Source of the DNA: Pinus tabuliformis | Lineage: Eukaryota > Streptophyta > Pinopsida > Pinales > Pinaceae | DNA length: 64,000 nt | Assembly (NCBI GenBank): GCA_031772625.1 | Contig: CM062815.1 | Coordinates: 115,328,989-115,392,988, forward strand | Direction: 5' to 3' | Shown here: piece by piece, positions 1 to 10,360 of the stretch | Position numbering within the stretch: the first letter of the stretch is position 1 | Layout: the number at the start of each line of letters is the position of its first letter | The notes under the pieces: generated by a model | The model's input: the letters and a program-made list of their open reading frames with translations, nothing else | The model's database searches: none | Told to the model about the DNA's origin: nothing | Translations under genes and position numbers: made by a program

Positions 1-895
1 ATGTGAGCTGTGAGCTGCTCACATTAGTGGCACCTGACACCATAGAAACATTCAGGTTCTACCCCCCAGGTAGTGGCACAACCTAGCCACTGACTAGTGG
101 GACAAAGGAACTAACAGAGACAATATTTGAAACTACTGGTTGTGCCTGATGATTAATTAAGATTGAGGATACAAGGGTATTCGGAATGGTGGGCTGCATC
201 AGGACTGAAGTAACAGCCTGTTGGGAAGTCATGTTCGTAACAAATGGACCTGACATAGGCTTGTTGTCTTACGCCCATACAGGATTATGGTAAACTGATG
301 AGGCACTAAGTGTACCTGAAACCAACCGTGCCAAAGACACATAATTGGGTGGAAAACTGGCAGGAATACCTTCTGAAAAAGGGAAACCCTCGGGAGAAAA
401 CTAAAATTGCAATTCTTCCCCCTCAATAGTGTGTGGAGTAGAAACTTCGAACTCATCCGGAGATGTGACTGGAGCATTGCCTTTGGGTTCCATGTCTGAA
501 AACAAACGACGACGAATGGCTAAACGAGTATGAGGGGATAGTTCCAAAGGAACACCTGGCTAGTCGTATGGACTGTAAGGACGCTGCGGTGATATCACAA
601 CAGGGTCAAATAGAGGGTTTGGAGGGTAGATAACTAGTCCAAGCTAACCATCAGTGGTCGATGAGTTCTCTGGAGTTTGAATGGGATTGTCCAGAGATTC
701 TAGGCCAAGATCAGCAGATGACCCAATATCAAAAGTAGGCGGAGGACGAGATGACAAGGGTTGAATTCTCAAAACAATTGTGAGTTCAACATCTTGGTCC
801 TCAAGTGACTCTGGTAACTCAGGAAATGGCTCCTCAGACAATCTTTCAGATGGAGGAGAGGAAGAGGAATTGGGTGAACCAGATGGTTCAGCCAT
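1..895 (-). mobile_element. gag N-terminal region (partial, fossil)
   Basis: Minus-strand reading region starting MAEPSGSPNSSSSPP, rich in Pro, Ser and acidic residues over the first 80 residues. It continues with low-complexity Ser/Pro/Val-rich sequence to the window edge. There is no structured domain yet; a disordered N-terminal gag arm is the most likely reading, given its place after the LTR, primer site and leader. Broken in a few places. A different leading ORF cannot be excluded. Confidence 0.45.
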
Positions 896-2684
896 AATGA
901 CCTTGTCTTAGTTGACAAAACAATTAACTTCAAGGCTTTAAAATTTTCTTTTAAGGGAAACTTACGATTTGGTCTCAGAAAAGACTAACAGGGTGTTTTT
1001 GGATCGTGGGCAATCAATTATTAAGGCACATAAAAGACTGGCGCTCTTTCATTTTTTAAGAGTAGAGAAAGAAACAAAGATGACTCTATCGCTTTTGATT
1101 GGAAACGAGCTTGAAAGGACAAGTGCTCGAATGATCTTTTAAGTTTAATGAGTCAAAAAAATTAAATGAATGCTCTAGATGATCTAGGTAAATAGGATTA
1201 CCAGGAAATCGTGAACTGCAGAATACCTCCTGGCAAACCAAGAAGTACGAGGACGGAATCTCCCTGAATGTTGTGTTCAGTGTATCACGTTTGCAAGGCG
1301 GCCGGCTCGGCTTCCTAAGGATAAAAGGATTGCAGCCTAGTGGGGTCTCCCGATATATACTCGACGGTACAGGAAGCACAAATCCATACTAGTGTTGTCT
1401 AATGCCGAAGCTAACAACAACTGCTAGGTTTAAAGACGCCAGAACACATCTCTAGCCTAGAGCTTCTAGATGCGATCGTTAATGTCAAATGTGCCTTAGG
1501 TTAATTGAATTCATTTTAAAGTTTATCTTGAGTTATGTTTCAGTTTTCAGGTCTTAGCGATGCGACTCAAAAAACCTTAAATGCAACTAAATGAGACAAG
1601 ACCCTTTCAATTCGATGAAATGCCTACACTAGATAGGGTAGAAACTACTCAATCAAATGCAAACAATCAAGCAACTGAAAATGAAATGATCTTTCACTAC
1701 CTTACTTTTTCAAAAAATAAACTAATGAAAAATGCATTCCAATTCCTAATTTCCTGATAAGCACTTATCTATTAGTCCTTTCAAAAGCAAACAAGTTCTC
1801 TTCCTTTTTCAAATGCCGATGCAATTCTAGTCTTTCAATGATGCAAGTTATCGTAACATAATAATGCAACAAACTAGAATTTCATACTTTTTCATGAAAC
1901 AACGAAACAAACTTTTCACATACAATCTTTCAGTGAAAAAGTTCTCGAGACAATAAGCTCTTCAAGAAAATGAACACGTGAAAAGAGAAGCTCATTCAGA
2001 CTAATGAAACACCGACTTTACCAATCACAAGACCAAAAATGTAATCTATGCCGGAAAAGAAACGTTTAGGCAAGCAAATGAAAACTTTTCAAACTTGTGT
2101 AAAGGAGGTCAAAGTCATAAAAGGACCAAAAAACAAAATGCAAAGAGTAAGTACACCTACAACCCAACTTATTGAGTTCGCAAATAGTTGAATGGATGAC
2201 CGACTAGATGCCCTAGTGTCGCTAGCCACTCAACGACTCAATCAATCAAGTAGAAAGATGATAATCCAACAAGAAAACAAAACCAAATGAAAAGTAGCTT
2301 TCTAATCAAGGAGAAAATGGTCCAAAAGGCTTACGGGGTCAAAACTACAAGAGCATAACACACTGGCCAAGATTGGGGTCAAGCCCTAATCTTCACTTAT
2401 AGGCATCAATACGACTACCTAACTGACAACAAGCGCCAAAGGTTAGTCAGCGCGATTGTTCCTCAGCAACTCGTGCTGGTCGGCGCGACTGTCAGCGAAT
2501 TAAGTGCGCTGATCGAGGGAGCTAAGGAAAAAATAAAAGAATTGAAACAGGGACCAGATCTACTACTATGAATTTTAGACTCAGACCAGTAAGCAGGAGA
2601 AAAGAAATAGAATCAAAGGGGAAAAGTGGAACTAGAAAGTTTCTCACAAAATCATTAAATCCAAGACAAACAAAAAGATCGAGA

Positions 2685-2702
2685 TCCCTAGTGGAGTCAC
2701 CA
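2685..2702 (-). other. primer-binding site of left Ty3 element
   Basis: Minus strand reads TGGTGACTCCACTAGGGA three bases after the LTR end. This class of site is used by many plant Tat/Ogre-type elements and differs from the initiator-Met site (TGGTATCAGAGC) seen at the other elements in this window. Confidence 0.6.
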
Positions 2703-2705
2703 ATT

Positions 2706-3809
2706 TGTGGTGAAGTAAAATTATAAGTGTAGACACGAACAAATTCCTCTAGCCCGATGATGGGTCTAGCCACAACAGATACATTCTATGGAAGATTTCC
2801 TTAGGTTAGAACCAAATAAGAGGGCCTACCTCTTAGTCCGCTTGTCCTATTTGATGATGTCCTTGCTTGCTCGCTCCAGCTATCTCTCGCTTCCTTCTTC
2901 AAGCACCTGAAACAAGTAAACAACAACAAACAACAAACATGACAATAGACAAATTGCAATTCAACCTACTTAACAAGTCAAGAAACATTAAGCCATGAAT
3001 GTATAATATAACAAAACATGTAGGAAATCAATCAATAGTTTCATATATTAATATCAAAGAGAGATTACAACCATTTGTCTTGACGTTGCAGTCCTCCTTT
3101 GACAAGACCAGGTTCCCACACACTTCTGCTAGCATTCCATGATGGCCTCAAGCAACAATATTTTTAAGGCTCTTCCCTTTAGGCTTCACTCCAAACCAAA
3201 TCACACTTCTCCCTCACACAACTAGATAGCTACAACTAGTAATAGCTTGTTGTCTACTCCAAACCAAAATAGCATAAGCACACCAATATCAACACTAGCT
3301 TGTGCTTGGGAAGAAGGGAGGTTTATATAGGAAAAATGGATGGGAGATGGATCCTCCTCTCATGGGAAAAGGACTTATCCCTTGAGGTAGTTCCATCATT
3401 ATAGGGGAAAGGAGCCCAAACTAACATCCTCGACCCCATCCAGCCAAACCATTTACCAGACTTCTGTTACGAAACTTCTAGAGCTTGAAGCTTCAGCTCC
3501 AAATTTAAAAAACTTTCCAAAACAGGACTGATGCAACTAGAACACAGCTCATTCGCACTGGTTGGCACGAGGGATAGTGCTAATTGCTGCACATTGACGC
3601 GGGGAAGATAAATGTCATTAGCATCGGTCTTGTAAACTGGGTAAAACAGAAGTTTCAGGGGAAATGGTGCAAAAGGGAATTGATCTGCTCATGGAGAGGG
3701 ACACAATGGGAGTTTCTTCATGAAGGCAAAGCATGCAGGGTTCACTGTAGAGGTCCTCCAAGATCAAGGAATGGGGAGTACAGGGACAGCGACAAAATGC
3801 TGTGTAACA
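2706..3809 (-). repeat. 5' LTR of left Ty3 element
   Basis: Read on the minus strand the segment begins TGTTACACAG and ends TTCACCACA, fitting TG...CA LTR ends, and the primer site follows at once. A minus-strand TATA box (CTATATAAAC) lies near 3324-3333. The 5' boundary is set where copia homology breaks off at 3810. The partner LTR is outside the window, so length (about 1.1 kb) rests on these signals alone. Confidence 0.6.
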
Positions 3810-6036
3810 AGCCATTAGTTGGTTGTATTTCTCTCTTCTTATTTCACATTTCTTTGAGTTGAACAACAACATATGTCCTTGATCACACATTTGACTTACA
3901 CTCAGCAAAATTTGATTCATATTTTCAATAAGAAGCACATTATTTGCTATAGCATCCTTTCTTCCAAGCTTGACAAGGCATGTTCCTTTAACATTTGTGA
4001 ATTCGTCATCTCCAAAGGATTCTTCTCCATCTTTTCCTTTTTTCAAAGATATAAATTAATCCCTATCTCATGTCATATGTGTTGAGAAACCACTATCAGC
4101 GTACCAAACATTATTTTTTCTTTGAGCCTTTAGGGAAAGAGCACATATTTCATTTTTCATCTTCCAGACCTGGTCATTTTGATTCTGTTGTGATTTTATT
4201 GGAGGAATGGTTAACCTACAATATTTATCAAAATGTCTAAAATTGTTTCATCTATCTCATTCTAATTCATTTCTTAAATGACCAAACATGTTGTAGTTTT
4301 GCCTATAATCATTATGCAAGTTTCAAGGATAATAATTCCTGAAATACCTTCCAAAGTCCTTCCAAAGTTTCTTCTTTTTCTAGCATAGGTTTGACAATTT
4401 ACAACTTTATGTCCAAATTTTCCACATGAGTAAAAAATACCAAGAAATACATTTTGATGCCTGAGAGGGGGAGGCCTTCTTCATGAAACTATTCTCCATG
4501 ATTCTTCTTGTTGATCTTGAATCTTTTGTTCGACTAGGAATCTTATTTCATTCTCAATAGATCTTATATCCATTTCTGCATAATTTTTCTGGCCACCATC
4601 ATTTTCCATTGAGGAAGAGGTTGATATTTTTTTAAATTTTTCCTTGTAGCCCAGTCTTGTCCTGTCACTATGTGGCCTTTGGCTGTTTATAACCTCATTT
4701 AACACTCTGGAACTATTTGCAAAATTTCATTGAACGTTCATTTTTTCTACATCCTTTTGTAGATATACTATCTCTACTTCTAAAGCTTCCCTTGCCTTGT
4801 TTCTTTCTTCAAGTTCTCTTCTGAGAGAATCTTCAATTTTTTTAGCTTCTTATAATTATTCTTTAATACTGATAATAGTCTCCTTTGATTTCTCATTATT
4901 CTTATTGAGAATTCTAGCATATTCTTTTTCTATCTTTAAATCAGCTTCTAGAGAATTGACATTTTCTTTTTCATCTTTAAGATCCTTTATAACTCTGATG
5001 ATCTCGTTTTGAAATTTGATTCCAGTCATCTTATCTATTTCATCATATTCTTCTTCTTCTTTCTTAGATGCTTCTTTCCTATTTTACATGGCCATGAATA
5101 ACACTCGTCTTGGGTAATTACCTTCGTCACTCTCAATGCCTTCTTCAGATGAGGATTTGTCTTCTCTAGAGAACAAGCTTTTCTTCTTATCTCGCATGTT
5201 GAATATTCTTTGACCCTTCTTCCCTTTATGAGGAAATTTAGCTACAAAGTAACCTATCTCACCACAATTGAAACACATAAAATTAAGTTTATCTTTGAAC
5301 TTACTTATTATTTGCTTCAGCTTCCTTATAAAGTTTGGAATTTCTTCATCTAATTATTCTTCTTCTTCTTCGCATTAACTAGATCCTGCCCTTGATTCCT
5401 GTTTTTTTTTCCTAGTCTTCTTGGATGTTGTGAATGTTGCTTCTTATTTAGATGGACCATCTTCCTCTTCAATCCTCATTTCATAAGTTGTAATCTCATG
5501 TAGCTCATCCATGGTAAGGTTGTTCAAGTCAGATCTATCTTCTAAGATAGAGACTTTAGGATTAAATCTTGATGGAAGAGATCTTAGGACCTTTCGTACA
5601 ACAATATTTTTATCAATTGGAATTCCCAGTCCTTCCAAGATATTTTTTTACTTCATCCACTTGCTAAAAGAAATTTTCAATGTTCTCGTCTTCTTTCATC
5701 TTTAGTTGTTCAAATTTATCTCTGCTAATTTGAATTTTTGCTTCTTTGACCAAATGACTCTCCTTCATATATGTTTTGAAGATTTCCCCAAATTTCCTTA
5801 GTCGTTTTACAGCCCAATGTATTAACATAGACATATTGAGTGAGTCCACTCCTAATGGAATTCCTAGATTTGGCATCGTATTTGGCAAGTTTCTTTCCCT
5901 TTTCATCTATTGGATGAGAGGATTTTTCATCATAGCCTTGTTCAACTCATTCTGAAATATCATATCCTTGTGCAAATAGGTATACCTACATTCTTCTATT
6001 CCATAGTGCATAGTTTTTTACATCAAATGGAGGAAC
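3810..6036 (-). mobile_element. Ty1/copia fossil, gag to pre-integrase, minus strand
   Basis: Parts in minus-strand order: gag of the UBN2 type (about 6031-5390; peptides such as KVLRSLPSRFNPKV and LNNLTMDELHE), a CCHC-type knuckle (CFNCGEIGYF, about 5278-5236), a charged coiled-coil stretch (about 5040-4740), and a protease/pre-integrase segment (about 4046-3850; LLSVSQMCDQGHML). The extreme N-terminus and primer site lie at 10281-10357, because a younger copia element inserted at 6036/6037. At 3810 the left Ty3 element replaces the rest; integrase and RT are not seen. Old, with many breaks. Confidence 0.8.
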
Positions 6037-7106
6037 TATTGAAAATGGCAACAAGAAATGCTAAAAACAGAAGTGCTAAAAATATCACTGCTATAATAGC
6101 AGTTTGGGTACTAGTGCTGGATTGAGAACAGGGAATGAAAAATGGAAGTGCTAAAAATAGCATTGCTATGTTTAGCAGTTCGGGATGGATTCCAAATATA
6201 GTGAGTCCCTGGACTAAAATAGGAAGTAAAATTCGAATTTGAACTTAACAGCTGTTTGAAAATAAATTAATTGATTCACCATGAGTTAATTAGTTGTGAA
6301 AAATCAAACATGAAGTCTATGTGAGGACATGCAATAGTTTCTCCATTAATTGAGGAATTTATCCATCAGTTAAAGAGATAAGGATGAGTTCTAATTTGAG
6401 TTGTAATTTAGTTGGCTCAGTTAACTGAGTCAAGTCTAGTTAGATTGATTTAAACAGTTTGTTTAAATTAATGTGAGTTCAGTTAGTTAATGCATACTTG
6501 CATATAACTGTTGCACTTCAGATAATTGAATATTCTCTCATGAACAACTCATGCATGTCAGTTTAGATAGAGACCCAGTTGAGATCAGAGGAGGGACAAT
6601 GTACTATCAATTGGATGGATTTTTCCTATAAAGGAAACTCATCTATGCAGAAGGATTTATCTCCTTCAGGATTGCGCAGTTATATCAGAGGTTAGTGAGT
6701 GTGTGAAGAGGCCAATTCACACATGTGGCTTCACTGGACCCCAAGAAAAATTGCACAAAGAAATAGGAGGCTTGGAGGGCATAGGAGAAGGTTTGAGAGA
6801 GGCCTTTGACTGTCTATGAGCAGCAGAGGGATTGCAGAGAGAGCAGGATAGCTTGTGAGCTAATTCTTTTTTTAATCTAGACTATATTTCCACTTGTATG
6901 ATAATACAGTGTTTGGGTTTTAGGCTGAGGCTTTCCCTTGGTTATTTCTTCTGTGTTATGTGTGATTGATTTCTTCTTATCAGTTATATGTGTTCTCTTG
7001 ATCTTGCTCAATTCGATTAAGCTTCCACAAAGTGTTGTAGAAGTAGATCTTGTATTATGTTTTAGTATATTGCATAATCTATTGATCTACAGTGGGAATT
7101 TCTACA
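6037..7106 (+). repeat. 5' LTR of nested copia element
   Basis: About 1.07 kb, aligned end to end with 9210-10280; ends in TTTCTACA. The left terminus is slightly altered (TATTGAAAATGG against TGTTCAAAATGG in the partner). It contains several AGTGCTAAAAATAGCA-type short repeats in its first 150 bp. Confidence 0.9.
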
Positions 7107-7217
7107 TGGTATCGGAGCAAAGGTGATCAAGGAGAAGAAAAATATACAAGAAGGAGAAGTTCGAAGTTTGGTTCCGAAATATAGAAATCGAGTTCTTATC
7201 ACATCTCTATTTCACCT

Positions 7218-8549
7218 ATGGAATTCAGTGGTTTAAGACTCGAGTATGCCTTTGATGGCAGCTTTAATTATATATCCTGGAAGGATCGCATGGAGACAGT
7301 ATTAGAGGATAATGGTCTAAAGGACTTCATTGATCAAGAAGTCCCCAAGCCGAATGATGCTACTCAACTGGCGGAATGGAAGAAATGTGTGGCTAGAGCA
7401 AGGAGAATCCTCCTGGAGGGAGTTCGATACCACATTGCCTTGAGCCTCCATGGGAAGGAGACACCATTTTCAATGTGGAAAACATTGAAAGATCTATATC
7501 AGAATAACAGTGATCAGAGGAGGCTAGCACTGAAAGACAAGCTTCAGAAGATCAAGTGTGAAAATGGCAACATGATCTCTACGTATCTGAACAAGCTCAC
7601 CACATGCAAGGATGAGCTTGAAAGTGTAGGGATCGCGACAGCTGATGATGATATGGTGAGTCTTGCACTCCTTGGTCTTCCTAAGAGCTGGCATAGCTAC
7701 CAGGACTTGGTTAATGGAAGAGAGAAACTGCCAGATTGGGAACGACTTTGGTCGGATCTGATGTAGGAGGAGATAAGAAGAAGCACTAGAGATGGTTCTT
7801 CATCCATGGAGGATGAAGAAAACTACACCTTAGAAAGTAAGGCGAAGAAGGGGAAGGAGAAGGATTCTCTTTCCCAATTTAGTTCTTCCCAATGTGGGAA
7901 GAAGTTTGACAAATCAAAAGTGTGATGCTTTCATTGTCATGAGGTGGGCCATTTTTCTACAAATTGTCCACTGAGGAAATCCAAGAAGGGATCCGTGGAA
8001 GGATCAGAAGGTGAGGCACTAGCCTCATAGTTCTAGTTGGATTTCACACTGTTCACATGCATGGTTTCATCCAAGTTGGGAAGTGGTTGGTTTCTTGACA
8101 GTGGAGCTTCTTTCCACATGACCAACGACAAGAGTTTGCTCAGTACTTTGGAGGAGGAAGCTATCCAGATACTCATATTGATGGGTAATGATGAAACGTA
8201 TAGTGTCTTAGGTGTAGGCACGATTATTTTTCAGAGGGAGCATGGAGCTTGCATTACCTTGACCGATGTCGAGTATGTACCAGGACTGAAGAGAAATTTG
8301 GTGTCGATCGCGATGCTGGAAGACAGAGGCTTTAGTAAGGGAAATGTTTTCCTTAGACACATCATCACTAGACAGGTGAAGCAGATCGGTTCATGGGTCA
8401 AGAACCTGTATGCTCTTGAGGTTCAAGATGCATGTAAATCCTTGAGGAGCAAGGCAATTGATGGAGACTTGGTGGTTGAGAGGGAGAGTACATTACCTCT
8501 CAACATGCAGTGCCAAACGAAGTCTCAAACAATTGTGGAGGAGCCATGA
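7218..8549 (+). mobile_element. copia gag and protease-like region (fossil)
   Basis: Gag from 7218 with the copia-type start MEFSGLRLEYAFDGSFNYISW and a UBN2-like body (SLHGKETPFSMWKTLKDLYQ, LTTCKDELESVGI). A CCHC knuckle (CFHCHEVGHFSTNC) lies near 7928-7970. A protease segment lies around 8080-8300 (GWFLDSGASFHM, DSGA active-site motif). Downstream to 9209 nothing of pol is recognisable. A few breaks. Confidence 0.8.
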
Positions 8550-9209
8550 TAGGTGAAGCAGCTTTAGGAGGTTGTGGAGCAGCCACAACTGGGGAAGCCA
8601 AGAGGAGACAGAGTGGAGGCATCCACTCATGCAGAGACCTCCAATAGGGGGAAATTTCAAGCCAGGTGGGCAGAGGGATCACATGCATCCATACCTCTAG
8701 GTAGGAGGTGGGGTGATGTGGAGTGATCATCCCAAGAAGGCTGGAATAGGGGCAGGATCCTTGAGGTACCCAACCTCTTTGATTCAACTTTGCTACAAGA
8801 GCCCCGATGAGGAGTAGCAAGACTGGCTAATTGGGTAGAGACAGATGCGGATGGAGCGGCAGAGAGAGCTACAGTGCAGGAGTCCCAGGACTGTGTAGAG
8901 CTAGTAGGCTACAACAATGCGAGAGGCACAGGAGTGTTGCACCAGTGCAGGATGGCACAAAGAGGTGTGCAATGATTCGAGATGCATGGAGTGTTGCAGT
9001 AGCTCAGAGGTCAGAGAGGAAGCACGTGTTAGCATCAGGTAGAGCTTCAACATCATAGTATTTTTCTAGCCAAACAGAGAGGTCAGTGGGGAGTTTTTTT
9101 TGTTTCTAGAGTTGCTGGAGCAACCACACTTGGGAGAAGTGTTGCATGCAGAACATTCCAAAGGTACAAGATCGGGTTCAAGTTGAATGCCTTTCTTGTT
9201 GAGAGGGAG

Positions 9210-10280
9210 TGTTCAAAATGGCAACAAGAAATGCTAAAAATAGAAGTGCTAAAAATAGCACTGCTATAAATATCAGTTTGGGTACCAGTGCTGGATTGAG
9301 CAACAGGGAATGAAAAATGGAAGTGCTAAAAATAGAATTGCTATTTTTAGCAGTTCGAGATGGATTCCAATTATAGTCAGTCCCTACACTAAAATAGGAA
9401 GTAAAATTCGAATTTGAACTTAACAGTTGTTTGAAAATAAATTAATTAATTCACCATGAGTTAATTAGTTGTGAAAAATCAAACATGAAGTCTATGTGAG
9501 GACATGCAACAATTTCTCCATTAATTGAGGAATTTATCCATCAGTTAAAGAGATAAGGATGAGTTCTAATTTGAGTTGTAATTAGTTGGCTTAGTTAACT
9601 GAGTCAAGTCCAGTTAGATTGATTTAAACAGTTTGTTTAAATTAATGTGAGTTCAGTTAGTTAATGCATGCTTGCATATAACTGCTGCACTTCAGATAAC
9701 TGAATATTCTCTCATGAATAACTCATGCATGTCAGTTCAGAAACAGACCCAGTTGAGATCAGAGGAGGGACAGTGTATTATCAGTTGGATGGATTTTTCC
9801 TAAAAAGGAAACTCATATATGCAGAAGGATTTATCTCCTTCAGGATTATGCAGTTAGATCAAAGGTTAGTGAGTGTGTGAAGAGGCCAATTCACACATGT
9901 GGCTTCACTAGACCCCAAGAAAAATTGCGCAAAGAAATAGGAGGCTTGGAGGGTAGAGGAGAAGGTTTGAGAGAGACCTTTGACTGTCTATGAGCAGCAG
10001 AGGGATTCCAGAGAGAGCAGGATATCTTGTGAGCTAATTCTTTTTGTAATCCAAACTATATTTCCACTTGTATGATAATATAGAGTTGGGGTTTTAGGCT
10101 AAGGCTTTCCCCTAGTTATTTCTTCTGTGTTATGTGTGATTGATTTCTTCTTATCAGTTATATGTGTCCTCTTAATCTTGCGCAATTCGATTAAGCTTCC
10201 ACAAAGTGTTGTAGAAGTAGATATTGTATTGTGTTTTAGTATATTACATAATCTATTGATCTACAATGGGAATTTCTACA
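9210..10280 (+). repeat. 3' LTR of nested copia element
   Basis: About 1.07 kb partner of 6037-7106, TGTTCAAAATGG...TTTCTACA, directly followed by the target duplication GGAAC. Confidence 0.9.
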
Positions 10281-10360
10281 GGAACTTTATTCTTGGTGTA
10301 CTCCATGATCTCCCTTCAGTGGCTAGGCTAATTTCACAGGGACCTGCTCTAATTCCAATT
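10281..10360 (-). mobile_element. continuation of the minus-strand copia fossil: gag start and primer site
   Basis: After the duplication GGAAC, the gag reading frame interrupted at 6036 resumes. Its start codon is at 10306-10304 (MEYTKNKVPPFDV, the PPFxGxNY-type start of copia gag). The primer site at 10357-10340 reads TGGAATTAGAGCAGG, a degraded initiator-Met site. The LTR should lie to the right from about 10361, but its far end could not be fixed. Confidence 0.7.

Larger units (their letters stand above)
1..3809 (-). mobile_element. Ty3/gypsy LTR element, 5' part, runs off left edge
   Basis: Minus-strand LTR retrotransposon seen from its 5' end: LTR at 2706-3809, primer site next to it, a leader of about 1.8 kb, then a gag start at 895 with reading sequence leaving the window at position 1. 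It lies inside an older minus-strand copia element, whose pre-integrase sequence stops at 3810. The primer site (GGTGACTCCACTAGGGA type) and long leader recall Tat/Ogre-type non-chromodomain Ty3 elements; this lineage call is inference, since no pol is visible. It is a fossil with several breaks in the visible part. Confidence 0.7.
6037..10280 (+). mobile_element. Ty1/copia element without integrase/RT, nested
   Basis: Complete unit with LTRs at 6037-7106 and 9210-10280, an initiator-Met primer site (TGGTATCGGAGC) at 7107, a purine tract GAGAGGGAG just before 9210, and the 5-bp duplication GGAAC at 6032-6036 and 10281-10285. Only gag, zinc knuckle and protease-like parts are recognisable. The 0.65 kb between the protease-like part and the 3' LTR has no integrase or RT, so it is an internally deleted, non-autonomous copy. 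LTRs look roughly 94-95% alike by eye, so it is moderately old but younger than its host element. Confidence 0.9.

Noticed and set aside
8550-9209. Open frames of 75-106 codons inside the nested copia element
   Set aside because: No domain or motif; composition fits random frames in non-coding interior.
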